Assembly (NCBI GenBank): GCA_965153355.1
Contig: OZ231127.1
Location: 49,290,001-49,354,000, forward strand
From: Flaccisagitta enflata
Lineage: Eukaryota > Chaetognatha > Sagittoidea > Aphragmophora
Length of the DNA stretch: 64,000 nucleotides
Direction of reading: 5' to 3'
A program made the position numbers and the translations under genes. The notes beneath the pieces are model-generated. The model was given only the letters and a program-made list of their open reading frames with translations, searched no databases and was not told the DNA's origin. This document shows, in pieces, positions 50,235 to 61,944 of the stretch (position 1 is the first letter of the stretch; each line of letters starts with the position of its first letter).

Positions 50235-50877
50235 GATGAAGAAGAAGAGAAGGAAGAAATAGAATGAGAAGAAGAAGATGAAGAAGAAAGAGAAGAAAAA
50301 AACTAAGAAGAAAAAGAAGAGAGAGAGAGAGAGATCAGAGAAACCATTGATTCAATGCCATAGGGGAGGAAAATGACACTTTTTGGAGCCTCAAATACTG
50401 CGAGGTTGCAAATCCATTACATATCAGAAGCTGACAAAACACTTCAAAATGCTGAGGATACTCTTTTCTTGGTTGACTTTTACCAAAAAGGTTTCATTTC
50501 CATCCCATTTTTTCCGGTTTTTTTTGCAAGTTAAATGATATTAGAATAATTGTCGTGATAACTTGGTTCTTTTTATTTCATTTTGGTATTTCAAGTTGGA
50601 AAAGACAAGCATATGTTTTTTTATGCTTTACTTAGTGGCAGTTATGTTTCGTTAGTTGTTTGGTACATTTTTCTTAAAATTGACAACATTTTTTGTCAGA
50701 AGATTTTGGGGGCTAAACCATGCTAATCGGAAGAAAAACATTTTTAAGGGGGCTGGTGGAAACATTACCAATGCATCAGGAGCCAAATGAGAGATGAAGT
50801 AAAGACTGAAGAATGCAACTGCGCAGTTGTCTCAGAAAGACGCAATATCATTCAGATACTTGACATGGAGCAAAATA
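50235..50877. other. No gene; contains a short dispersed repeat
   Basis: 50698-50758 (ACCATGCTAATCGGAAGAAA...AAGGGGGCTGG) recurs at 51757-51811 in the same direction. The rest is unique-looking. Confidence 0.55.
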
Positions 50878-51221
50878 CCGTATTTCTTGCATTTATCGCT
50901 CCCCCTCTAATTAGCGCCCCCCCCCTTTTTCATGAAATTAAGAATTAATGATGAGAGTGATTTTTTTTTGAAAATCATGGAAATTTTACTGGAAAAGAGT
51001 TTTTTCGGGCAAAAACCATATAACAATGAGATGCAATACAACAAAATATTCTTTTTTTAGAGATTTGCTGATTTGAATTATGAGAAAATTGTCAGAAAGT
51101 GTAAATTTCATGAAATATTATTTTGATTTTAGTGAAAAGGGGGCGCTAATTGCAGGTTTAAAACAGCAATGTTTCATTTCAATTTCAAAAGCGCCCGGGG
51201 CGCTAATTACAAGAAATACGG
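50878..51221. mobile_element. TA-flanked MITE, 344 bp
   Basis: Inverted termini CCGTATTTCTTGCATTTATC and GCGCTAATTACAAGAAATACGG in part, with GCGCC-rich subterminal sequence; TA at 50876-50877 and 51222-51223. Short terminal repeats and TA duplication fit a Tc1/mariner-like MITE. Confidence 0.8.
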
Positions 51222-51466
51222 TACGCCAATACGAAGTTTCATCTCGACCTTGAACTGGCCCTTAATGAGGCACCATGAAATATGTCTAACGAGATGGATA
51301 ATGACGAGAAAAGTTGCGCTCATTGCTGTATCAGATGAAAATAACGATATCACCATATATCGCATATCAATGTCATCTATTGGTTTGCTCATGATACACA
51401 ATACGGCAACCATTTTTTGATGAGACTCAATGTCAAGGACTTGATCTCGAACTTTGCCAAAAACTT

Positions 51467-51469
<3 letters not shown>

Positions 51470-51541
<72 letters not shown>
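51470..51541. repeat. (CT)n microsatellite
   Basis: About 70 bp of CT. 51224-51469 and 51542-51756 are unique-looking apart from ATTCATTCATAA repeats at 51640-51690. Confidence 0.95.
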
Positions 51542-51544
<3 letters not shown>

Positions 51545-51756
51545 CTTTTAACATGCGTCTCTATAAAAGTTATACCAACCTACTTAAAGTAGCACACATT
51601 GAATGAATCAAGCATTTGCTAATTCATTCGTCCATAAATGACATTCACTCATAAAGAACATTCATTCATAACAAACATTCATTCATAAAAAACGTTCATT
51701 CAAAGAGGATGCATCGTTGACCTTCTTGACCTTGTTGTTAAAGTTTTCTTGTTGGA

Positions 51757-51970
51757 AGATTTTGAGCCAAAACCATGCTACTCGGAAGAAAAACATTTTT
51801 AAGGGGGCTGGCCAATACATGGCTACCCTAGTCATGTGCGAGTGGGTAGGGGCACTGAAGTGAAAGGCCACAATTTTTTTTTACAATTTTACATTTTTTT
51901 TTTCACAATTTGAAATTTGTGACTCACAAAGGCATTTGGGAAGAGGCAGTAATCCGGAAACTGCGATTTG
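51757..51970. mobile_element. Short dispersed repeat fused to a family A fragment
   Basis: The first 55 bp repeat 50698-50758. Then AATACATGGCTACCCTAGTC and GCATTTGGGAAGAGGCAGTA match the start and middle of reversed family A. The head hairpin is absent. Confidence 0.6.
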
Positions 51971-52091
51971 CCGTTTGTTATTGTTTTGTATTATCGAGTG
52001 TCATTGACATTTAACACCTATGCCAATGTCTTGAGGTTGAATGTTTAACATCTTAGTGTGCAGACTGTGTTTTTGGGCGAGTTTCATTTCC

Positions 52092-52452
52092 TTTTTGGGC
52101 AGCGGTCCCAAAGGGCCAATGTCATGTAGGACACAGGGGTGAATTTCTGTTTGTCTGTTTGTTTGCCCCCCCCCCCCTCCCCCGGAAGCTTTCCAAGCCT
52201 CAATCCCTATTGAATGACATGGAAAATTGATAAAATGCAAACTTCCCATTCAATAAAATTGGTAATTGATGATTAATTAAAAAAATGTGAAATTCCCATT
52301 GAATAACATGGCAAATTGATGAGAATTTGAAAAAATGCAAAACTCCCACTGGATATTATGGAAAATTGCCTCAAAGGCCTCAAATATGCCCTCTCAGGAC
52401 TTCTGGAAATTCACCTCTGTGTCCTACAGGACATCGGCTCTTTGGGGCTGCT
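52092..52452. mobile_element. Family B element, copy 6
   Basis: T5-GGGCAGCGGTCCCAAAGGGC and the arm AGGACACAGGGGTGAATTTC pair with GAAATTCACCTCTGTGTCCT and CTCTTTGGGGCTGCTG. The core is not the usual GGCCT unit but ~60 bp repeats around TTCCCATTGAATAACATGG (52200-52370). Confidence 0.78.
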
Positions 52453-53007
52453 GACCTGCTCTCACTCCACTTCTTCAGCTATCACTCCAAGCATGTGCAA
52501 TCCTTGGATGACTTGTTTTTTTTTCTCTTTGGCAGGATTGAGTGACTGTAGTTGCCATAGGCGGTAGAATGTATGGTAAGCATATGGTGCCGATCACTTT
52601 ACAGTTAATGATCTAAAGAAATGTAGGCTTTGGGGTCAGCAGATGCCTGAATAATGTTTAAAGTTGCTGAATATATCAAAAAATATTTTTTCATGAAGAC
52701 AGGCATTTTATGTGTCAGTCTGCCTGTGTTTTAGATAAGAGACGGACTTTCCAGTGGCTTTCCCCTGAAACATAGCGTTTTGCCTTTGATTTTGAATCAA
52801 GTTTCGTGATGAGAAAATATGTGGCTTTGAATTAAATTTTAAAGTTTTTGTTATAAATTGTCTAATCTTATCCTGAGACTGGGTAACAATAAGTGTAGAA
52901 ATGTTGCCGGCAATGTCGCTTCCCATTTCTAACTCCCAGAAATGGACGGCGGACAAATTGACGGATGGATGGATTGGCAGATGCCCTCTCGGTGTTTCAA
53001 AGGTCCC

Positions 53008-53009
<2 letters not shown>
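52453..53009. other. No recognisable feature
   Basis: Unique-looking sequence. A 119-codon minus-strand frame (52708-53067) starts in the GA tract and shows no domain. Confidence 0.45.

Positions 53010-53046
<37 letters not shown>
53010..53046. repeat. (GA)n microsatellite
   Basis: About 37 bp of GA. 53047-53404 is unique-looking. Confidence 0.95.
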
Positions 53047-53048
<2 letters not shown>

Positions 53049-53404
53049 CAGTAAATCCGACGCGCAATCATTCACTTGTTTTCCCTTTTAGATAATCCAT
53101 GCGCGTTATCCTTCATGTAAATTGACTTAGGTTTCTTTGGACCTCTCGAACCAGAGTACAAGGGGCTTCTAAACACTTTAATCCGCCGTTTTTATGTATT
53201 CCAACTGGCACGAAACATGAACCAACCTCTTACAGACTCTCTAACAAGGAACGCTGGTTGACACAATTAATGCTAAAACTACCACTATACACTATTTACT
53301 AAGATGAATTGATTGAATTCTACCGATGAATTTATCAATTAGTCCCACCCTGTTAAGTTTGTACTAGGTGTGACATCCGTCTGTCCGTTACGCATGATTT
53401 TGAT

Positions 53405-53593
<189 letters not shown>

Positions 53594-53764
53594 CCATTAC
53601 ATTGTCGCGCGAGTTTCACATCCTCGACAAGAGAGGGAAGAGGAGAGCAAAGCAAGTGTCCTCTTCAGGTTCTCTTCATTTACTCCAAGCCGTGTCCTCT
53701 TGTGGTCCATCAAAAATCACTGCGCTTCAGTGTCTGTTAAGTTTGAAAGGTTCCTCTTCTACTT

Positions 53765-53960
53765 CAATGCACACTTTTAACGGGGCAACTCCCCTGAGCC
53801 CCCCCCCCCTCCCCGCGCACTCAGATAATTGGGACGAGGTAACCCCGGGAACTTTCCAATGAATACTTGGGCCGGGAAGGGAACTCCCTCGTACGGAACA
53901 CGTAGGGAACACCCTCGTACTTCAATGCATAGTTGGGGTGGGGCAACCCCGTGAACTCCC
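53765..53960. repeat. GC-rich ~60 bp repeat, left block
   Basis: Units with CTTCAATGCA...GGGGCAAC...ACTCCCC recur here and at 54845-54962 on the other side of the 65 bp array, so that array seems to have expanded within this older one. Confidence 0.7.
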
Positions 53961-54004
53961 CCTATAGGTGTGTGGAGTGGGATAAAGTGGTGTTAGGGGT
54001 TTTT

Positions 54005-54156
54005 TAGTCGCGGACACACGACTCTACACCTTGCCGTGTCGGTCGGTCGGTCAGTCGGTATGTCGGTCTGTCACATTTTTGAATTCCGAGCGGTTTTTGC
54101 ATTACTGCTCCTGCCCAACCATCCGCGACTGGATTGCCGTGTATCCGGCCTTGTTC
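54005..54156. mobile_element. Family A element, short form, in minisatellite
   Basis: T5 then TAGTCGCGGACACACGACTC, CTTGCCGTGTCGGTCGG, CATTACTGCTCCTGCCCAAC, end TTGCCGTGTATCCGGCCTTG. Left neighbour GGTGTTAGGGGTTT, right neighbour CCCATCAGGGTGGG. Confidence 0.87.
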
Positions 54157-54346
54157 CCATCAGGGTGGGATTTGATCGACTGTGTAAGTGGGTGGAGTGG
54201 GATAAAGTGGTGTTTGGTGTTTTTTCCCATCAGCTTGGGATTTGATGGACTGTGTAGGAGGATGGAGGGGGATACAGTGGTGTTAGGTGTTTCTCCCATC
54301 AGGGTGGGATTTGATGGACTGGGACAAAGTGGTGTTAGGTGTTTCT

Positions 54347-54560
54347 TAGTCACGTTTAAGCGACTCAACACCCCACTTTGTCTGTCCGTCTGTCCATCAG
54401 TTGGTCCGTCCATCCGTCACACTTTTACTTTTTTTATCAATTTTATTTCTTTAAGTCATTTAAAGTCATTTACGAGTATACTGAGTCATTCTAAGTCATT
54501 TCAAGTCATTCTAAGTCAATCTGTAAGTCTCGCACACAACTTACAGGTGTTGGCCTTGTT
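54347..54560. mobile_element. Family A element with AAGTCATT core, in minisatellite
   Basis: TAGTCACGTTTAAGCGACTC head, CACCCCACTTTGTCTGTCC, then AAGTCATTT/CTAAGTCATTT repeats (54452-54525) and the end ACAGGTGTTGGCCTTGTT. Left neighbour GGTGTTAGGTGTTTC, right neighbour CCCCATCAGGGTGGG. Confidence 0.85.
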
Positions 54561-54844
54561 GTTTCCCCATCAGGGTGGGATTTGAGGGATTGTGTAGGTG
54601 GGTGGAGTGGGATATAGTGGTGTTAGGTGTTTTTATCCCATCAAAGTGGGATTTGATGGACTGTGTAGGTGGGTGGAGTGGGATAAAGTGGTATCAGGTG
54701 TTTTTTTTCCATTAGGGTGGGATATGATGGACATTGTAGGAGGATGGAGTGGGATAAAGTGGTGTTAGGTGTTTTTTCCCCATCAGGGTGGGATTTGATG
54801 GACTGCGCCCTCTCACTGCAACACAAACTTGTGATTTGGCAACC

Positions 54845-54962
54845 TTGAGGACGCCCCCACACACGCTCAAATGCATACTTAGAACGGGGCAACCCCAAAG
54901 ACTCCCCTCACACTTGAATGTATACTTGGGACGGGTTCGCCCCGGGACTCCCCCTCGCGCTT
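54845..54962. repeat. GC-rich ~60 bp repeat, right block
   Basis: Two units with ATGCATACTTAGAACGGGGC and ATGTATACTTGGGACGGG; see 53765-53960. Confidence 0.7.
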
Positions 54963-55091
54963 CTCATCGTTTCTCCCCGCGGTTTTTGTGATTCTTCGTC
55001 GGAGGACGATTTGACGAAACCAGTTCTTCCCCGCCTTGTACTCACTTCTTACATCACAACATCCATTTTCTAACCTTTTATTGTCGACTGT

Positions 55092-55112
55092 TCTTTTTTC
55101 TTTTTCTTTTTT

Positions 55113-55168
<56 letters not shown>

Positions 55169-55225
55169 CTTTTTTTTTTTTTAGTCTCTCTTTCTTTCTT
55201 TGTTTCTCTTTTTCTTTCTTTTCCC

Positions 55226-55312
<87 letters not shown>

Positions 55313-55517
55313 TCCCTTTTTCCCTTTCTTTCAATCTTTCATTCTTTCTTTCTTTCTAACTTTCTTCACCTAACCGTGCGCGACTATGGAAATTATATAA
55401 GTTTTTGTCTGTTTGTTTGTTCGTTTGTTCGTTTGTTCGTTTGTTTGTTTGTTTGTTTGTTTGTTTGTTTGTTTGTTTGTTTGTTTGTTTGTTTGTTTGT
55501 TTGTTTGTTTGTTTTTT

Positions 55518-55597
<80 letters not shown>

Positions 55598-55600
55598 GAA
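55092..55600. repeat. Poly-T, (CTTT)n, (GTTT)n, (CTTT)n succession
   Basis: T-rich 55092-55182, CTTT 55218-55312, GTTT 55410-55514, CTTT 55517-55596. Confidence 0.97.
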
Positions 55601-56904
55601 TTTTTTCTTTTTCTTTTTCTCATATGCTTACCTTGTCTCTTTTATTTCTTTCATTCATTATTGGTCATTGTCAAATGTCTCATTCTTCCTTCTTTTTACA
55701 CCTTTCTCGGGAAGCATTCGGCAAAACCTGTTTCTCTTGTTTATCCGACGCGACAATTTAAAGGAGCATCGCGTGTTAGTTGCGTCAATTCTGACACGAT
55801 CGTAAACATAGAACAATAGCAGCCGTCTTCCTTGAATCAACTGGTAATTTTGGTTTGAAACTATTACATCATACTTCTAGCTAGACGTATCTCCATTACA
55901 CATTGACAGAAATAAATTGAACCTGGGTATGTGTTGGGGGTTGTAAAACGTAGCCTGAGTATGATGTTGGGGGTTGTAAAACGTAGCCGTTGGATCCACA
56001 AGTACATCTAACACATCTCACAAAATTAGGCGAACTGGGATCAGAACTTGTCCCTAATTGCGTTTTTCAAGTTAAAAATAGCAGTCTAGGTTAATGATAG
56101 ATTCAGAACACGTTTTTCCCATAAGGGCTCAACAAAAAAAAACTTCAAATGATGTAATCCAATAGCTTTAAATAGCGTCATCAAATGATATCATGCAAAT
56201 TTTAGGTTTGGTTTAGCTTCAAATTTGTTGGCAAAGCCACACGGGTTTTTTTATTTTCTGCAGCTGCCATTGGCTGTATCTTGGTACTGTTGACTCATTT
56301 TTGTCTGTTAGTGATGCCAGAACCCGAAAATTTATGTTTTCTTGCCTTATTCATGGTAAATTTTAAGGAGCTTTATGTTGTCTCATCATCAAAAGTTTCC
56401 TCGTCAAAATCAGGCAAAATCTTTCACTGGATTTTTGGCATAACCCTTTCCCATAGCCATGCACTTTCCCGGGTACACAATTTTGTCCCGATTGGCAAAA
56501 TTACTATATTTTAGCTACCTCTGTGTCAAATTTCAGCCCACTGAATGCATTATTTCTGTCAATTTTGATCTTCTTGCCAGTTCGTTTAATTATGTGAGAG
56601 GTGTTAATCTAATCGGGAAAAAAGTCGAAGTCAGTCTTCGACTTTTTGACATATTCGAGAGAAACAGGGTTTTCATTTTCTTATGGGAAAGTTGGGGAAC
56701 TCATCCGGCTGATTGTGGCCTCCGATGAAATTTATAGGGTAAGTAAATTTAATAATTCTCTTTCATTTGGCGCCAAGCAGAAATCTCTGGGACAAATATT
56801 TTTCGCGTTATGAATTTTTAAAGATTTATTTATGAAAAATGCAAATTGAATTTTTTTTGATTTTTCATGATTTTGTGTAGGATTAATAAAGGAGCGTATT
56901 TATG
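55601..56904. other. No gene; short tandem and MITE-like motifs
   Basis: 55925-55990 holds two ~36 bp units ending GTTGTAAAACGTAGCC. CTTTCATTTGGCGCCAA at 56760 also occurs in the MITE at 10275, and GGCGAACTGGGATCAG at 56028 resembles the TA-MITE internal module, so a decayed related element may lie here. Confidence 0.45.
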
Positions 56905-57465
56905 GTTGTTTGAGCATGCAAATATAAGAAAACATGTTTATGAGCAAACCTGCTCATCGGTAAGGGTGTTTTAGAGGATTCTAGCTCATTTAGCTCATTT
57001 AGCTCATTTAGCTCATTTAGCTCATTTCTTTTTTATTTCAAATGTGATAAATAGATAAATATTTTGAAACATGTTTAACAAAGCAGATACAAAAAAGCAC
57101 ATCAGTGAGCATAGCTGCTCATCTGTGAAGGTATTTTTAAGCATTTTAACTCACTTAGCTCATTTAGCTGTCTTTTTTTTTCTGATTTTTAATGGGATAG
57201 ATAAATGTTTTGATGGGAGCACGTAGATACAAGAAAGCATTTTAGTGAGCATAGCTGGTTGTCTGGTTGAGTGGTTTTGAGCATTTTAGCTCATCAAGCT
57301 CATTTGGCCCAGTCTCTGATTTTCAGTGCGATCAATACATACAATTGCTCTTGATTTGATCTAATAGAAAAAAAGATTTATAGTGACTAGAGACAACAGC
57401 TTGGTGAAAAGTGACCAATGCTTACGACTTTTTTCCTCACGGCGACAGCCGCCATTACTGGTTAT
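56905..57465. repeat. ~150 bp tandem repeat family, three units
   Basis: Units start GAGCATGCAAATATAAGAAA, ACAAAGCAGATACAAAAAAG and GAGCACGTAGATACAAGAAA and each contain TTTAGCTCATTTAGC-type sequence. In the first unit TTTAGCTCA has expanded to five copies (56992-57030). The last unit matches 1-278. Confidence 0.85.
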
Positions 57466-57649
57466 CTATTTGGCGATGTAATGGCTCGCAATTTTGTGCC
57501 CGCTTGCATGGGCACGTGTAATCTTTGCACCGGATGTAGGTTGAATCGATGTTGATGTTTCATACGCCGACGATTACAGCACAGTTACAAGAAAGCGAGA
57601 GATGAGTTTGAATCAGTCGCTCGTTAAGTCAAATATCGGGAAGAAGCTT

Positions 57650-57651
<2 letters not shown>

Positions 57652-57736
<85 letters not shown>
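57652..57736. repeat. (CT)n microsatellite
   Basis: About 85 bp of CT. 57466-57651 and 57737-57892 are unique-looking. Confidence 0.97.
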
Positions 57737-57740
<4 letters not shown>

Positions 57741-57890
57741 TCGACTCCTAATTCGACCTTTCAGCCCCTCACCGGTTCAACGTACCTTCTTGAGTTCTTC
57801 GCCTCGTCTTTCTGATATCTCATTTCTATTTTTGATCACAATACACGCGCAGTGTAGTAGGCCAAGCGAGAGATCTACTACACAAGCACA

Positions 57891-58181
<291 letters not shown>

Positions 58182-58278
58182 CTTCAGCCCCATCTTCACC
58201 CAACAACTTTCACATCATACACACAAATACACAAAGAGCAAACAAAACATTCGTTTTTCCACTTTTCGACTTATTTCA

Positions 58279-58312
58279 ATGGACAGACGGACGGACGGAC
58301 GGACGGACGGAT
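58279..58312. repeat. (GGAC)n tract
   Basis: CGGACGGACGGAC repeats like the core of family A, without its termini. 58313-58589 is unique-looking. Confidence 0.9.
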
Positions 58313-58585
58313 CAACCTCTTATGGAGGTGCGTGTCCCACCAACTGTAAGGAAGTACAGCAATTGATGGGTTATTTTGATCATCATTTTGTGGGTTGCCT
58401 GTAGCTAAATTAATTTTTAGTCAGGTGACATAGAAAGAAGTCTGAAAACTAAGTTGGCGGCCATAATGGACTCGCCTTGCTCAAAGATGATACCCGTTTG
58501 CATAAATCCTTAATTTGGTGATCGCGTAACAAGTTGCATCACGTTAATTCGCGCTCTTATTACGTTTTGCGTTTCACTCTTTGAG

Positions 58586-58780
<195 letters not shown>

Positions 58781-58938
58781 CCTCCTAATCTCTCTCTCTC
58801 ACTTGCCACTAGACTGAGCCTTAGCATAGATCACATTCGTCTCCCCTGGGCTCTCCTGTCAGACTCCCCGCAGTTCCCCATCTGTGTAATCCGCTCCAAC
58901 CGTAAACCTCTGAGGCTCATTCACTTTTTCCCTGTTTA

Positions 58939-59127
58939 GTTGCGGACGGCACCAGCTCTATAAAAACTTTATCGTCCGTCTGATAAATCCGATAAGTGAG
59001 TCCGTCCCGATCGCCGTCTAAGTCGGTCCGTCCGTCCGTAACCATCGAGTCGAAAAGTGGGAAAGCGCGCATTTCCGCCCTGCCCACCCGTCCGCAACTG
59101 GTATTGGACCGTATATCCGGCTTGTGT
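58939..59127. mobile_element. Family A element, diverged
   Basis: TTTAGTTGCGGACGGCACCAG head with a decayed hairpin, AAGTCGGTCCGTCCGTCCG, CCGCCCTGCCCACCCGTCC, end GACCGTATATCCGGCTTGTG. A TTTATCGTCCGTC motif recurs after the element (TTTATCATCCGG, 59158). Confidence 0.7.
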
Positions 59128-59429
59128 TGTTGCGCACACACAAATTCTATCAGAGGCTTTATCATCCGGTTGTGTCCCGTGTCCATTTACGATAAGGAAG
59201 CCAGCTCTCGCCGACCAAGAAAAAAGTCGTAAATGGCAGTCTTTTTTTTTTTTCTTTTTTGTCTTTTTTTTTCTGTGTGCATCTCTCATGATGTCTAGTT
59301 GAGCTGTTTACTGTTTTAATAGTTCCCAATCTATCCTCTCTAATCTCTTTCTTTGTCTTCACTTGGTCTTTAGTGTGTGTGTGTGTGGACCAATACAATG
59401 ACTGTGTGTGACCAACATATTGTGGCCGA

Positions 59430-59652
<223 letters not shown>

Positions 59653-60165
59653 TTTGTGTGTCTCTCCCATCCCAATGTAGCCTTAGTTTGTGTATGTGTT
59701 GTTTGGAGAGGAGTGTGGTAATATATATTTGTCTTTTTTTTATAACTTTTCACTGTTTATAACATATATATATATCTTATTAATGTCTCAAAAGAAATGA
59801 GTAAAATGCATTCAGCGTGTAAAAGTTAGGGTCAATTTGTGCTTAACATTTTGGGCTCTTCTCTTATTACATGAGGGCCAAAAACAAGAAGAAAAATTAC
59901 AAAATGAAAAGATTAAAACAATTCACTCCCAGTCACCCAGCTAATGGTGGTAGAGGAGACTTCTGGTTGGCACCATTTGAAAGAAGGGGAAATAAAACAA
60001 CATCTTAAAAGTATTTACATAAGACCATCAAAAAAGGAAAAGTGGCCAATAATATCAGGTCTGAGGAAATGGCCCTGCTTTTTCTAAAGTTCATCTAAAA
60101 TTGAAAAATGGAAACGATTTTCCTGAAAAAAGATGAATTTATGATTCTTTCAATGATCTTGTAAT
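59653..60165. other. No recognisable feature
   Basis: Unique-looking AT-rich sequence. Confidence 0.5.
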
Positions 60166-60362
60166 TTATGTGTGTGTTTTTGTTTGTATAATGTATGTGT
60201 GTGTGTGTGTGTATGTATATGTGTGTGTGTGTATGTATTATTGTGTGTGTGATATGTGTGTGTGTGTGTGTCATTTGTGTGTGTGTGTGTGTGTGTGTGT
60301 TAATGTGTATTATTATGTATTGTGTAAGTGTGTGTGTGTGTGTAATATTGTGTGTGTGTGCA
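60166..60362. repeat. Degenerate (GT)n tract
   Basis: GT repeats with AT, TA and CATTT interruptions, older-looking than the pure tracts elsewhere. Confidence 0.93.
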
Positions 60363-60801
60363 GAGGTATTGCAGTATTATGTATCCAATAATGAGGTGTG
60401 TTAAGCATTGGAGTAGAAGGAATTTAGATGGGTTGTATGATGTTTAGCATTTGTGCCATGTTCTTCCAGCCCTCCATGACTTTACTTTAAATGCCCTTCT
60501 CCCCATTTGCTCATTCAAACCATGCAGTTTCCTGACTCCCCTTATAGTCGTGCTTGTTCAAACATATATGTTCAGCCTCACTTACCAAAAAAACTCCAAA
60601 ATCGGCAAAGAATATCATTTCGCCCACCGCAAAAGACGATGCAAGATGTACAGACGAGTGAAGCGACTAAAAAAAGATCGAAACAGGAGGAGAAAGATTC
60701 TCCGTTCTCAGTTATCTTTAAGAAAAGAAAAATGGCGTAATTTATTTTGAGATTCAAGAAGAGGGGATTAAACTTGAGCATAAGTTGAAACTGAGGACGA
60801 C

Positions 60802-60805
<4 letters not shown>
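60363..60805. other. No supportable gene
   Basis: A 99-codon plus-strand frame (60451-60750) ends in a Lys/Arg-rich segment, but I recognise no domain and its A-rich composition explains the bias. Confidence 0.4.
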
Positions 60806-60864
<59 letters not shown>

Positions 60865-60882
60865 TGTGTGTGTGTGTGTGTG
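60806..60882. repeat. (GA)n(GT)n compound microsatellite
   Basis: GA to 60861 then GT to 60882. Confidence 0.97.
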
Positions 60883-61039
60883 TACGTTTGCGAATGACAC
60901 TAAGTCCGTATGTTTGTAACACCTGTGCAAAAAATATTGCAACTGCAGCACATGAATTTGTTCCGTCAAAGCATACTTCTAGTTGGCCCCTATATCCCCT
61001 AAATCAAACTCTGTGGACCTTCGGAATGACCATAGCTTG

Positions 61040-61128
61040 AAAATCAACCTATGCGATGGACGGACAGATGGACCGACCGATGTATGGACTGACAAAGAGA
61101 CTTGCAAGTTGTAGAGTCGCGAAGCAGG
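61040..61128. mobile_element. Family A fragment, reversed, head end
   Basis: GGACGGACAGATGGACCGACCG tract in part, ACTTGCAAGTTGTAGAGTC and hairpin AGTCGCGAAGCAGGCGACT, followed by a GAAGAATGAATG tail rather than poly-A. Confidence 0.75.
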
Positions 61129-61585
61129 CGACTGAAGAATGAATGAGGAATGATATTGATTTTGAGGCCAATTATGTGTTAGAAATAGAGTGGTTGTTCC
61201 CGAATTGACGAGCTTCACGCTACACCTTGTCACTCCTTTTGTCACTCCTTCCTCATCAAGCGCCAGATGTCAATTAAGATTGCTTAAAATCAGCGCATGA
61301 ACGCTCTTTGACAATCAAAGGGACTAGAAAAAACTGGGCACGGATCAATTCAAACCGAGCCATTGACAGATGATAGCAAAAAACACAAGGCCGTGTGCAC
61401 ATTTGCGTTAAGAATATTCGAATGTTTTGCACCATTGGAAAATTGACCCGGACCTCGGCAAGGATTGAAATTCAAATTTGTTAGTTATCTTTTTATTTCT
61501 TTTAAATTGTTTGATTGATTGATTTAAATTGATTCTTTCGTTTATTGCTAGTGTAAAATGGTTTTGATTCCGCCAAGCGGTGTTT
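61129..61585. other. No recognisable feature
   Basis: Unique-looking sequence. Confidence 0.5.
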
Positions 61586-61900
61586 GGGCAGTGACCCCGG
61601 AGGCCTGTATGACCCATGATTTGGTGATTGATTCTTTGTTTTCTGTCCATCCGCCAGACTGATTTTAGCCCTCTCAGGACTCATATCAGCCCCTCAAGCC
61701 CTCTTATTGCCATTCTCGCCTTATTTACAGCCATTGAATCTCAAAATCAGCCAACTGGCTTGGAACCAATGGAAATGAGCGCTAAGGCCATTCCAGCTTT
61801 TATGTCACTGGTTTTCTTTATACATCAGCAAAATCAGCATCCAATCAGCCCTCCCAGCCCCAAAATCTTTTTGTTTCTTTGCCCCCTGATTCTTCTTTCT
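61586..61900. mobile_element. Family B fragment
   Basis: TTTGGGCAGTGACCCCGGAGG start, then CCCTCTCAGGACTCATATCA-type units (61670-61870). The right arm and end are missing. Confidence 0.6.
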
Positions 61901-61944
61901 TAGTGTTACTAAAGCGAAAAGACATCAGTTATGAGATCACATAC

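Larger units (their letters stand above)
53966..54815. repeat. ~65 bp minisatellite array with two family A insertions
   Basis: Units follow CCCATCAGGGTGGGATTTGA, GGACTGTGTAGG, GGTGGAGTGGGATAAAGTGG and TGTTAGGTGTTTTTT. About eight units, interrupted at the same point of the unit by the A elements at 54005 and 54347. Confidence 0.9.

Noticed and set aside
55376-55840. Cys/Phe/Val-rich frame at the GTTT tract
   Set aside because: GTTT and CTTT repeats produce it; the unique C-terminal part has no motif.
60451-60750. 99-codon frame with a basic C-terminus as a small nuclear protein
   Set aside because: Basic residues come from A-rich sequence, no domain is recognisable, and a second frame overlaps it.
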